A stretch of 64,000 nucleotides of DNA, taken from contig CP107199.1 in the NCBI GenBank assembly GCA_025758065.1, positions 2,515,501-2,579,500 on the forward strand, written 5' to 3'. The notes under the pieces are model-generated. The model had not been told where the DNA came from and did no database searches. It saw nothing but the letters and a program-made list of their open reading frames with translations. This DNA is from Lachnospiraceae bacterium. GTDB lineage: Bacteria; Bacillota; Clostridia; Lachnospirales; Lachnospiraceae. Both the position numbers and the translations under genes were made by a program. Positions 25,183 through 33,358 of this stretch are shown here, piece by piece (within the stretch, counting starts at the first letter, position 1; every line of letters begins with the position of its first letter).

Positions 25183-26774
25183 AAAATGCGATTATACTAG
25201 CAGCAGGAAAATCTGATCGTTTTGCTCCGTTTACATATGAAAAACCCAAAGGCTTGTTTCGGGTAAAGGGCGAAATTCTCATAGAAAGACAGATAGAGCA
25301 ACTAAAAGAATCAGGAATAGAAGACATTTATATAGTTATTGGCTATATGAAGGAAAAATTTTTCTATTTGGAGCAGAAGTATGGTGTTCATTTAGTTGTA
25401 AATAATGAGTTTGGCAAGAAGGGAAATCTCTATTCACTTTATGTGGTTAGACAATACCTTTCAAATTCATTTATTTGTTGTGCTGATCATTATTTTGTCA
25501 CCAACCCGTTTATTGAGGAAAATTCGGACAACCGTTCATACCGTGCAGTATCATATCAGACTGGGAAATTCCGGGAATTTGGAGTTATGTGTTCAGATGC
25601 AGATGCGATCACCGATTTAACTATAGGTGGAAAAGACTCACTAGCCATGGTTGGACACGCATATATGAATGAGGGGTTTAGCCAAATATTTCGGAAACTT
25701 ATGGAATCTGAAATAAATGACTTTGGTGTCGCTTCAATGTTTTGGGAAGAATTTTATGCAAAACATATGCGTCAGCTCACATTTTATAAAAAAGAGTTTT
25801 CGCCAAATGCAATTTTGGAATTTGATAGCATCGACGATCTACGAACGTTTGATTCGGAGTTTCTTTTGAATGTTGATTCGGAAATAATTACAAATATCTG
25901 CGAGACTTTAAAATGCAATCCTAATTCAATTATTGATATATCTGTGATTAATGCAGGACTTACCAATATTTCGTTTGCATTTGAGTGCAATGGAGAAAAG
26001 TATGTCTATCGTCATCCGGGTGGAACAGCAGGAAATTTGACTGATCGTCAATCAGAACTTTTTGCACAGTTGGCAGCAAAAAAGATAGGTATTGATAAAT
26101 CCGTGATACATATGGAAATGGCAGGATGGAAGATTTCACATTATGTTCAGAATGCCAAAAACTGTAACTTTGAAAAATCAAATGAACAGCTGACAGTTGC
26201 AATGAAGTATTTGCATCGTTTGCATGAGGTCGAACCAGATGAAAGCGTAAAAATCTTTGATAATGTTGCAGAAGGTAAAAAATTGATGGACATTGCATCT
26301 GCAACAAAAGGAAATCTGCGAAAAGAGTTTGCTGATCTTGTTGAAAAAGTAGAAAGGCTATATCCATTGTTAAAGGCCGATGCTAAAAGATTAGGGTATG
26401 GTTTAGTTCTCTGCCACAATGATACATATGAACCAAACTATCTTTATGATGAAAAAGGAGAAATATACCTGATTGATTGGGAATACACTGGTTTAAACTA
26501 TGCGGCGAATGATATTGGATGTATTTTATGTCGTTATGATTGGTCGGATGAGCAGATAGAGAGATACCTAAAGGCTTTTGTTGGTAGAACGTTAACGGAA
26601 GATGAACATCGGTATTATATTGCATTTATCCCTATTTCAGCGTTTTATTGGTTCTGTTGGGGGCTTTATAAAGGTAGCGTTGGCGATGATGACAGTTTTT
26701 TCTTCTTGCCATCTTACAGAAATTTGGTGAGATTTATTGACTTCGCATTGGAAAGTTATGGAGAAAAGGAATAA
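25179..26774 (+). CDS. LicC-LicA fusion: phosphocholine cytidylyltransferase and choline kinase
   Basis: 531 residues in two parts. Residues 1-230: nucleotidyltransferase fold with AIILAAGKSDRFAPFTYEKPKG, IERQIEQLKESGI, VVNNEFGKKGNLYSL and ICCADHYF, as in LicC. Residues about 260-525: choline/ethanolamine-kinase fold (aminoglycoside-phosphotransferase-like) with INAGLTNISFAFECNGEKYV, the catalytic LCHNDTYEPNYL (residues about 410-421) and YLIDWEYTGLN. Together they would phosphorylate choline and activate it to CDP-choline, the donor for LicD. Comparable LicCA fusions are known in treponemes. Start ATG overlaps licD; the stop overlaps the next gene by one base. No LicB-type choline importer is seen here. 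Confidence 0.88.
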   Translation: MKNAIILAAGKSDRFAPFTYEKPKGLFRVKGEILIERQIEQLKESGIEDIYIVIGYMKEKFFYLEQKYGVHLVVNNEFGKKGNLYSLYVVRQYLSNSFICCADHYFVTNPFIEENSDNRSYRAVSYQTGKFREFGVMCSDADAITDLTIGGKDSLAMVGHAYMNEGFSQIFRKLMESEINDFGVASMFWEEFYAKHMRQLTFYKKEFSPNAILEFDSIDDLRTFDSEFLLNVDSEIITNICETLKCNPNSIIDISVINAGLTNISFAFECNGEKYVYRHPGGTAGNLTDRQSELFAQLAAKKIGIDKSVIHMEMAGWKISHYVQNAKNCNFEKSNEQLTVAMKYLHRLHEVEPDESVKIFDNVAEGKKLMDIASATKGNLRKEFADLVEKVERLYPLLKADAKRLGYGLVLCHNDTYEPNYLYDEKGEIYLIDWEYTGLNYAANDIGCILCRYDWSDEQIERYLKAFVGRTLTEDEHRYYIAFIPISAFYWFCWGLYKGSVGDDDSFFFLPSYRNLVRFIDFALESYGEKE

Positions 26775-27490
26775 TGGTCACAGCAATAATTCTTGCGGGT
26801 GGAGTTGGTTCTCGTGTGGGTGCAGGGCGTCCGAAGCAGTTTGTTGAAGTACTTGGAAAACCAGTTTTGGCATACACAATTGAAATTTTTCAGAACAATC
26901 CTCAGATAGACGCTATAGAGGTTGTTTGCCATAAGAAATGGAAAGAGTATCTTACGGGAATGATCGAACAATATGGTCTGAGCAAAGTAAAGTGGATTGC
27001 AGATGGCGGAGATACTTTTCAAGATTCTGTAATGGGCGGTATCAATAATTTAAAGGACAAAATCAAGCCTGATGATTATGTTATGATACAATATGGAGCA
27101 GCACCATTTACATCGGATAAAATTGTCAATGATGTGATCCGTGTGATGAAAGATAAAGGATCAGCTATTACAGCTACGCCATGTTATCAGTTGTTAGGAA
27201 GTAATGACGAAAATGCTACTAGCAAGACCTGGGTTGATAGGGATAAATATATTCAGATCGCATGTCCTTATGGGTTCAGATTTGATTATCTTCTGAATGT
27301 GTATAAGAGGGCAAAAGAGAAAGGCTTAATTGAAAAGGTCGAACCGCATACAACTTCTTTGATGTATGCTCTTGGAGATAGATTGTATCAGGCGTATGGA
27401 GATCAGACAAATATTAAAATTACAACAAAAGAAGATCTTGCGTTATTTGAGGGTTATGTACTATTGCAACAAAGAAAAATGAAGTTATGA
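26774..27490 (+). CDS. IspD/TarI-family cytidylyltransferase with altered motif
   Basis: 238 residues of the IspD/TarI fold: AIILAGGVGSRVGAGRPKQF CTP loop, PVLAYTIEIFQ, and a C-terminal LGDRLYQAYGDQTNIKITTK EDL. In most relatives the second motif reads HDxxRPF; here it is QYGAAPF, so the acid and arginine are missing. TarI makes CDP-ribitol; a tarI copy also sits in the pneumococcal lic locus, which supports a role in surface polymer or glycan synthesis rather than isoprenoids. The product could be a CDP-alcohol used by the glycerophosphotransferase-like protein at 19,059 or by LicD. Substrate uncertain. A strong hairpin follows. Confidence 0.75.
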   Translation: MVTAIILAGGVGSRVGAGRPKQFVEVLGKPVLAYTIEIFQNNPQIDAIEVVCHKKWKEYLTGMIEQYGLSKVKWIADGGDTFQDSVMGGINNLKDKIKPDDYVMIQYGAAPFTSDKIVNDVIRVMKDKGSAITATPCYQLLGSNDENATSKTWVDRDKYIQIACPYGFRFDYLLNVYKRAKEKGLIEKVEPHTTSLMYALGDRLYQAYGDQTNIKITTKEDLALFEGYVLLQQRKMKL

Positions 27491-27515
27491 AATTGATTTG
27501 ATGAAATTAATGTAC

Positions 27516-27700
27516 GTGAATTACCCCCCACTTAATTTCTGATGAAATTTGAAGTGGGGGCTTCTGAGGAGTCTTTTGACTCCAGTTTAAGAAGTTTGAT
27601 ATTTAAGTTTCCACCTGACTTCAGGCAATCCTTATTCTTACAGGCGTATCCACGTCGCCTCTAGCATATAGAGCATCTAAGCTCACAATGTTACTTTTAC
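27516..27700 (-). ncRNA. Orphan IS605-type right end with omega-RNA-like sequence
   Basis: Read on the minus strand the region has stems AGGCG/CGCCT, CCTGA/TCAGG and GGAGTC/GACTCC, then the right-end hairpin CCCCCACTT/AAGTGGGGG (27,525-27,560), and ends GTAATTCAC. A hairpin followed by a TTCAC-like end is the usual right end of IS200/IS605 elements, where the TnpB guide-RNA scaffold lies. No tnpB or tnpA remains nearby. It may be a relic or a stand-alone omega-RNA locus. The rest of the 27,491-27,954 gap holds nothing else I recognise except an inverted repeat just before the ISAs1 relic. Confidence 0.5.
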
Positions 27701-27954
27701 GCATGATGTTTGAAACCGGCACAAATAACAAGACATAAGTTGTCGATGAGAAATAAAAGGTTTGTACTTAGCTTACGCCAAATTCAGTATCTAGAAGAAC
27801 TTTTAGAAGCTTAAAAAATAACAGAAAGCAGAATTGATGTCAGATGATCGTTCGTGTGTTTGTCGTGAGGCGAAAGCACGACAAACGCATGAGTAAATAA
27901 ATTGTGAACACGCCCCCTTTTTTGTTAAAATTAAAAGAAAAGGGGTGTTAGTAT

Positions 27955-28413
27955 ATGCAAGAATTATTAGATTGGATGGAATATATTGAAGATGATCGCC
28001 AGCAAAGAAAAGTTCGTCATACATTAAAGGATATTCTTGTTATTGTGTTGTTTGCAACATTAGCAAATGCAGATGACTGGGTAGAAATGGCATTATTTGC
28101 AGAAAATTATCAGGATTATCTTCGCAAATATATAGAGTTAAAAAACGGAATACCATCTCATGATACAATAAGACGCGTAATGGGAATGATATCACCAGAA
28201 ATCCTGCAGCAGCTCTATGGAAAATAGCAGGATCGTTTAAATCAGGACGATGGGGAACTGCTGAAGAAGATCATCTGTATCGATGGAAAAACCATGCGTT
28301 CCAATAAAAGAGGAGATGGGAAGGTGGCCCACATTGTATCAGCATGGAGTAAGGAGGATGGTTTTTGCCTTGGTCAAAAAGCAGTTGAAGAAAAAAGCAA
28401 ATTGCTTATATAG
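27955..28413 (+). pseudogene. ISAs1-family transposase remnant
   Basis: The N-terminal ISAs1 (H-repeat-associated) domain is visible: DWMEYIEDDRQQRKVRHTLK and GIPSHDTIRRVMGMISPEIL. A TAG at codon 91 interrupts the frame, after which the same frame continues with ICIDGKTMRSNKR, HIVSAW and GFCLGQKAVEEKS, the start of the catalytic domain. It then stops after 152 codons, whereas intact relatives are about 370. So there is an amber stop plus a 3' deletion. An inverted repeat (CGCCCCCTTTT with AAAAGGGGTG) just upstream may be the element's left end or its promoter hairpin. Confidence 0.8.
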
Positions 28414-28565
28414 TATTTTCAAATACTGTGAAGAAACACTTTGGGATTTTTTCGGTGGGTGTTCTGAAATCATTTCCAGCAGGTACTCTGAAAAAAACAT
28501 TGCACCTGAGGGGGATTTGTGCTAATCTATCCTTATAGGATTCCTCTGTATCACGGAGGAAGAAA

Positions 28566-29474
28566 ATGGGTAAAAAAGCACTGGAAGAATTGGTATTTCA
28601 CGACGATTTTATGTTCGCAGCTGTTATGATGGATGCGGAAAACTGCAGGTGTTTCCTTGAGCGCGTGCTGGAAATGAAAATAGGAAGAGTAGAGATCAGC
28701 AGGGAACATGGTTTCTTCTTTAATCCGGAAAACAAAAGCATCCGCATGGATGTATTTGCAAAGGATGAGGATCAGACGCATTATGATATTGAGATGCAGC
28801 TGGTAAAAAAAGACAGCCTGGAAAGGCGCAGCCGCTATTATCACAGCCAGATGGATATGGAAATGCTGGAAAAAGGAAGAAGTTACAGCGAACTGGCAGA
28901 TGCATATGTCATTTTCATTTGCGACTTTGATCCCCTTGGTCAAAAAAAGTGCCGGTATACCATCCGCAAATACTGTGAAGAAACCGGGAATGCATTTGGA
29001 GATGGAGTCTGCACTATTTTTCTGAACACAAACGGAGAAAACCGCGGAGAAGTACCAAAAGAACTGACAGCATTGCTTGATTTTGTGAAGGCAGATCTGG
29101 CAGGAAGTGAAGCTGAATATGAAGATACACTGGTAAAACAGCTTCAGGATTCCATGCGCCGGGTCAAAAGAAGCCGGAAGATGGGGGAACGCTATATGAT
29201 GTTTGAACAGTATATGAAAGAATATGTTCAGGAACATGCAGATGAAATCCGTGAAGAAGCCAGAGAAGAAGGCCTTGCAGAAGGGCGTGCGAAAGGTCTT
29301 GAGGAAGGACGTGCAGAAGGACGTGCGGAAGGGCAAGCAGAAGGGCGAGCAGAAATGGCCAGGTTGAATAAATTATATGCCAGTCTTCTGGCATCTGGCC
29401 GTTCGTCAGACCTGCAGCGGGCACTGGACGATCCGGAATATCTGAAACAGCTATTAGAAAAAACAGGATCCTGA
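28566..29474 (+). CDS. Rpn/PD-(D/E)XK nuclease-family protein
   Basis: 302 residues. The first 150 form the PD-(D/E)XK fold of the Rpn recombination-promoting nuclease/'transposase' family: VFHDDFMFAAVMMDAENCRC, the catalytic Asp in SIRMDVFAKDED, and the YDIEMQLVK motif with Glu and Gln. A charged helical tail carries a tandem EGRAEGRAEGQAEGRAE repeat (about residues 245-275). Rpn proteins are DNA endonucleases; some are thought to act in recombination or phage defence. GGAGG precedes the ATG. Located in a patch of mobile-element relics, with no partner gene. Confidence 0.82.
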   Translation: MGKKALEELVFHDDFMFAAVMMDAENCRCFLERVLEMKIGRVEISREHGFFFNPENKSIRMDVFAKDEDQTHYDIEMQLVKKDSLERRSRYYHSQMDMEMLEKGRSYSELADAYVIFICDFDPLGQKKCRYTIRKYCEETGNAFGDGVCTIFLNTNGENRGEVPKELTALLDFVKADLAGSEAEYEDTLVKQLQDSMRRVKRSRKMGERYMMFEQYMKEYVQEHADEIREEAREEGLAEGRAKGLEEGRAEGRAEGQAEGRAEMARLNKLYASLLASGRSSDLQRALDDPEYLKQLLEKTGS

Positions 29475-29492
29475 TGTTCAAGATCAGGATCC
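29466..29492 (+). terminator. Hairpin after the Rpn gene
   Basis: GGATCCTGAT pairs perfectly with ATCAGGATCC, overlapping the stop codon. No T-tract follows, so termination is uncertain. Confidence 0.35.
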
Positions 29493-29641
29493 GTCGTTAT
29501 ACAGTCTGTGTATAATGTTAAAAAGTCAGGTCCATATCTTGTGGACCATCTTTGTCTGAATGACAAAATCTATTTGTATTAAGTATCTGATGATCATGGT
29601 CGTTTCGGCCAAATTTCAAAATAGATACAGGGGAATTCTAT

Positions 29642-29676
29642 AAAAAGCTGCGTACGCATTATTGGTGTGTACGCAG
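29642..29676 (-). terminator. Terminator of the first AGCS symporter
   Basis: On the minus strand CTGCGTACAC pairs with GCGTACGCAG, then CTTTTTA. The symporter stop codon lies in the loop. Confidence 0.75.
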
Positions 29677-31047
29677 TTTCTCATATTCTGCCAGTGCAGA
29701 TAATGCTTCACCGGAAAGCGGGATAAGAACAGCTAGATTAAAAATGGTCATCAGCCCGATGCCTACATCTCCCAGGTCCCATACTACAGTATACGTCTGG
29801 ATGCCGCCCACAAAGAGCATGACCAGAGCTAAAATTTTATAAAGAGTCTGCCAAAGCCAGCGGTTTCCGAAAAGATAGGATACATTGGACCGGGCATAAA
29901 AGAGGATGCCCAGAAAAGTTGAAAAACTGAACAGTGCCAGGATAACAGCTACAAAGACCACACCGAAGCTTCCAAGGTGGTAGTTCATGGCAGCCTGTAA
30001 AAGTTCCATTCCCATAAGTCCGCATGTAAGTTCATCCGGAACCAGGAGCAGGATAAAGGCGGTACAGCTGCAGATCACAATGGTATCAATAAATACACCT
30101 AAAGCCTGGATCAGTCCCATTTTTACAGGTTCCTTTTCATCAGCAGCAGCGGCTGCACAGGGAGCAGAACCAGAGCCAGCTTCATTGGAGAAAAGTCCGC
30201 GTTTTACACCATTCATCAACACAGCGCCAAAACCACCGCCGGCTACAGCACGAAGACCAAAAGCTTCTTTAAAAATTCTGGAAAATACCCCTGGAAGCTG
30301 TCCAATATGGGTTATGATAATAAAAACAGTAATAATAAAATAGAGAGCGGCCATTACCGGAACAATGATGTCCAGTGCCTTTACAGTTGCATTTTTCCGA
30401 AGCACGATCACAGCAGATAAGATCACCAGTATCACAGTAGTGATAATAGGTGGTATGGAAAAGGCATTTTCAAAGGCAGAAGCAACGGAGTTACTGATCA
30501 CCTGGCTGATACCGCACCAGCATAACAGGCCGGAAAAGGCAAATAAAACAGCAATTACAGAATGGCGCAGTTTTTGTCCACGCATTTTTTCTGCATAATA
30601 GTGGATATAGTAAGCAGGTCCGCCGTGATAACCGCCGTATAAAGGATCTTTTTCCTTATGGATCTGGGCCAGTGTTGCTTCTATAAAAGCAGTGGCAGAA
30701 CCTAAAATGGCAGTCAGCCACATCCAGAACACAGCACCTGCACCTCCGGCAGAAACAGCAGCCACTACACCTACCAGATTTCCCATACCAACCCGGGTAG
30801 CAGTAGATACAAAAAGGGTCTGCAGCGGTGACAAACTGCTGTCCTTTCCTTTCTTTTCTGATAATGAGCGCACCATATCCGGGAAAAGACGTACGGATAC
30901 GAAATTTGTGCGGAAGGTAAAGTAAATGCCTGTTGGGATCAGAAGAAGTACAAGCAGGGGGATTCCCATGGAAAATGCCCCGAATTTAAGAGTGAATAGA
31001 TCACCCCACAGAAAACGGTAAAAAGCTTCGATTATATGAACGATCAT
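29659..31047 (-). CDS. Sodium:alanine/glycine symporter family (AGCS) transporter 1
   Basis: 462 residues with about eleven membrane segments. Family signatures are TATRVGMGNLVGVVAAVSAG GAGAVFWMW, the KEDPLYGGYHGGPAYY-like loop (KEKDPLYGGYHGGPAYYIHY) and RGLFSNEAGSGSAPCAAAAA. AGCS proteins import alanine, glycine or related amino acids with sodium. It is about half identical by eye to the second AGCS protein at 48,986. Monocistronic; TGGAGATAAGTT precedes the ATG. The upstream region (31,048-31,148) was cut off from its former neighbour lysR by the IS1634-type insertion. Confidence 0.93.
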   Translation of the reverse strand: MIVHIIEAFYRFLWGDLFTLKFGAFSMGIPLLVLLLIPTGIYFTFRTNFVSVRLFPDMVRSLSEKKGKDSSLSPLQTLFVSTATRVGMGNLVGVVAAVSAGGAGAVFWMWLTAILGSATAFIEATLAQIHKEKDPLYGGYHGGPAYYIHYYAEKMRGQKLRHSVIAVLFAFSGLLCWCGISQVISNSVASAFENAFSIPPIITTVILVILSAVIVLRKNATVKALDIIVPVMAALYFIITVFIIITHIGQLPGVFSRIFKEAFGLRAVAGGGFGAVLMNGVKRGLFSNEAGSGSAPCAAAAADEKEPVKMGLIQALGVFIDTIVICSCTAFILLLVPDELTCGLMGMELLQAAMNYHLGSFGVVFVAVILALFSFSTFLGILFYARSNVSYLFGNRWLWQTLYKILALVMLFVGGIQTYTVVWDLGDVGIGLMTIFNLAVLIPLSGEALSALAEYEKLRTHQ

Positions 31048-31148
31048 AACTTATCTCCAGTCATTTTTCATTTCCGGTTTTTAAAAGCGTAAAAGTACCT
31101 GAACACACTTAAACGCTTTAAAGAGCCAGTCTATCTATTGTACAACGT

Positions 31149-31432
31149 TTTCATTGATTTGTAAAACTATAAAATGTAAAAAGTCTATTGCCTATGAAAA
31201 TGTAAAAAAGTCTATTACGTGGATGTTACCATCAGGTGAAATGTAGGTTTAGTCACTGATAACTTCTGGCTGTTTCATGATACACCCGGGTGATCTCCTG
31301 AAGGATATCCATATGGATAAAATCTTTTTTATATACAATTTTGGTCTCCCGCATCATGCTTAGATTTTCAATAGGCAAAACTGCCATTTTTCCCTTCTTC
31401 TGTTCTCTGGCGCAGGCACTTTGGGGCAGAAT
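31149..31432. repeat. 284-bp direct repeat, left copy
   Basis: Identical over all 284 bases to 33,359-33,642. It carries the last 60 or so codons of the lysR gene plus its downstream region. The two copies exactly flank the IS1634-type element, so this is a target-site duplication. Confidence 0.95.
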
Positions 31433-31501
31433 CCCGTCTTTAGGATTTAGCACTATTACTTTTGGGAGTAATAAAATCCCCCTTTTATTATAAACCGACA
31501 T
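31253..31501 (-). pseudogene. Duplicated LysR C-terminal fragment fused to IS end
   Basis: An 82-codon frame whose last 59 or so codons (LPQSACAREQKKGKMAVLPI onward) are the duplicated C-terminus of the intact lysR at 33,463, and whose first codons come from the left end of the insertion sequence. It has no DNA-binding domain. Created by the target duplication and very probably non-functional. Confidence 0.85.
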
Positions 31502-33358
31502 ATTTGCTGGTTTTTTTGTTGCTAAAAATATTTGACAAAGTTTGTTTTTACCCTTTGCATATATAGTGCTATAGTGTTATAATGGAGAAGGGTGATTTAT
31601 ATGTCTTATTTCTTAAAGAAAACAAACAATAAAAAGGGTACTTATTTACAGATCTACGAAAGTTATTATGATCCTACTCGAAAATGCGGTGCTCATCGTT
31701 CTTACAAACCTCTGGGGTATGTACACGAACTTCAGGCTACCGGCATTGAGGATCCGATTGCTGTTTTTACCAAAGAGGTCCAGAAACTTAATCAGAAATG
31801 CAAACAGAAAAAACAGGCAGAAAAAGAACAACAGATCTCCGATGTGTCTCCCGAAAAACATCTGGGGTATTTTCCTTTAAAAAATATCAATGACTCTCTC
31901 GGCTGTAAGCGGTTTATTGATCTCATGCAGACGGCAACTAATTTCAGATTTAACATTTTTGATATGATGTCTGCTTTAATTTATGCAAGAACAGTCCATC
32001 CCTGTTCGAAATCAAAAACTTATGATGAGGTTATCCCAAATCTCTTTGAAAACCACGATTTTTCACTGGACCAGCTGTATTCCGGTCTGGAGTACATTGG
32101 CTCCGAATACGAAAAGGTGATCGAGATCTATAACCACCAGATCAATCAGACATATCCGCTTGATACGGTCCACACATACTTTGATTGTACAAACTTTTAC
32201 TTTGAGATTGATAAAGAAGATGATTTCCGACTGAAAGGCCCCTCAAAAGAAAACCGCAGGGAACCGATCGTCGGTATGGGCCTGCTCCTGGATGCCAACC
32301 AGATCCCTATCGGTATGAAAATGTATCCTGGGAATGAAAGTGAAAAACCCGTTATACGCAACATCATTGATGATCTTAAAAAACGCAGTCACATATCCGG
32401 CAGAACGATCCAGATCGCGGATAAGGGACTTAACTGCTTTAATAACATCGCACACGCATTGAAAGCTGGCGATGGATACATCTTCTCCAAATCTGTAAAA
32501 ACTCTTCCTGAGACGGAAAAAACATGGGTCCTGCTTGAAAATGACTATGCAGACGTTAAGAACAAAAGAGGAGAGATACTGTACCGTATCAAGGAATGCG
32601 TAGATGATTTTTCTTATTCCTACACAGATACCGCTGGACATAAAAAAACAGTAAAACTTACAGAAAAACGGATCGTAACATTCAATCCAAAACTTGCCGC
32701 AAAACAGAAATATGAAATAAACCGGCAGGTCGAGAAAGCAAAGAAGCTCAAAGCCAGTCAGGCAAAAAGATCCGAATATGGCGATAGTTCTAAATATGTT
32801 TCTTTTATTCCCACTAATAAAAAGGGAGAAGAAACAGAGGGTGCTGTAAAAGTTGAAATAAACGAAAAATCCATTGAGAATGCCCGCAAATTTGCAGGTT
32901 ATAACATGATCGTTACTTCAGAGATCCACATGGCTGCGTCCAAGGTGTATGCTGCCTACCATAATCTCTGGCGCATTGAAGAATCTTTCCGTGTCATGAA
33001 ATCCCAGCTTGATGCAAGACCTGTATATTTACAAAAACAGGAAACGATCACCGGACATTTCCTCATTTGTTACCTTGCGGTACTGCTGACCAGGATCTTA
33101 CAGATACACATCTTAAAAAACCAGTATGGTACCGAAGAGATATTTGATTTCATACGTGACTTCAGAGTTGCAAAAATATCTGACCGAAAATATATAAACT
33201 TATCACGGAATTCTTCTTTTATAAAGTTTTTTTCCGATCATACCGGACTTCCATTAACCTCTTATTTTATGGGTAATACCGATATTAAAAAAGTGCTGAG
33301 CCATAGATTTTAGTCCATGGCTTAGCACTATTTCTTCAGTTCAACTCCGAAAGACAGG
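31433..33358 (+). mobile_element. IS1634-family-like insertion sequence, 1,926 bp
   Basis: The element lies precisely between the two 284-bp repeats. Its ends are imperfect inverted repeats: CCCGTCTTTAGGATTT at the left and, inverted, CCTGTCTTTCGGAGTT at the right. It encodes one DDE transposase. Very long, variable target duplications are a known trait of the IS1634 family, which fits. The identical repeats suggest a recent insertion. Confidence 0.88.
31601..33313 (+). CDS. IS1634-family DDE transposase
   Basis: 570 residues. RNase H-like DDE elements are visible: first Asp in YFDCTNFYFEI, second in IQIADKGLNCFNN, and the Glu in the YHNLWRIEESFRVMKS motif, the IS4-superfamily Y..R..IE..FR..K signature. 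The long insertion between second Asp and Glu (residues about 290-440) is usual for the group. ATG at 31,601 has GGAGAAGGG upstream; a GTG three codons earlier overlaps that site. The frame is intact. A short inverted repeat around the stop (TTAGCACT and AGTGCTGAG) may end transcription. Confidence 0.92.
   Translation: MSYFLKKTNNKKGTYLQIYESYYDPTRKCGAHRSYKPLGYVHELQATGIEDPIAVFTKEVQKLNQKCKQKKQAEKEQQISDVSPEKHLGYFPLKNINDSLGCKRFIDLMQTATNFRFNIFDMMSALIYARTVHPCSKSKTYDEVIPNLFENHDFSLDQLYSGLEYIGSEYEKVIEIYNHQINQTYPLDTVHTYFDCTNFYFEIDKEDDFRLKGPSKENRREPIVGMGLLLDANQIPIGMKMYPGNESEKPVIRNIIDDLKKRSHISGRTIQIADKGLNCFNNIAHALKAGDGYIFSKSVKTLPETEKTWVLLENDYADVKNKRGEILYRIKECVDDFSYSYTDTAGHKKTVKLTEKRIVTFNPKLAAKQKYEINRQVEKAKKLKASQAKRSEYGDSSKYVSFIPTNKKGEETEGAVKVEINEKSIENARKFAGYNMIVTSEIHMAASKVYAAYHNLWRIEESFRVMKSQLDARPVYLQKQETITGHFLICYLAVLLTRILQIHILKNQYGTEEIFDFIRDFRVAKISDRKYINLSRNSSFIKFFSDHTGLPLTSYFMGNTDIKKVLSHRF

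Noticed and set aside
28283..28525. 80-codon frame beginning MEKPCVPIKE
   Set aside because: Out-of-frame shadow over the ISAs1 relic; the homologous sequence is in the other frame.
29300..29365. Tandem short repeats that might look like a CRISPR or minisatellite
   Set aside because: They are codons for the EGRAEG tail of the Rpn protein; there are no spacers. No CRISPR array was seen anywhere in the window.
29495..29658. GGTCC/GGACC inverted repeat and A/T-rich sequence between the Rpn gene and AGCS1
   Set aside because: Too weak to call a regulatory element; nothing else recognisable in this gap.
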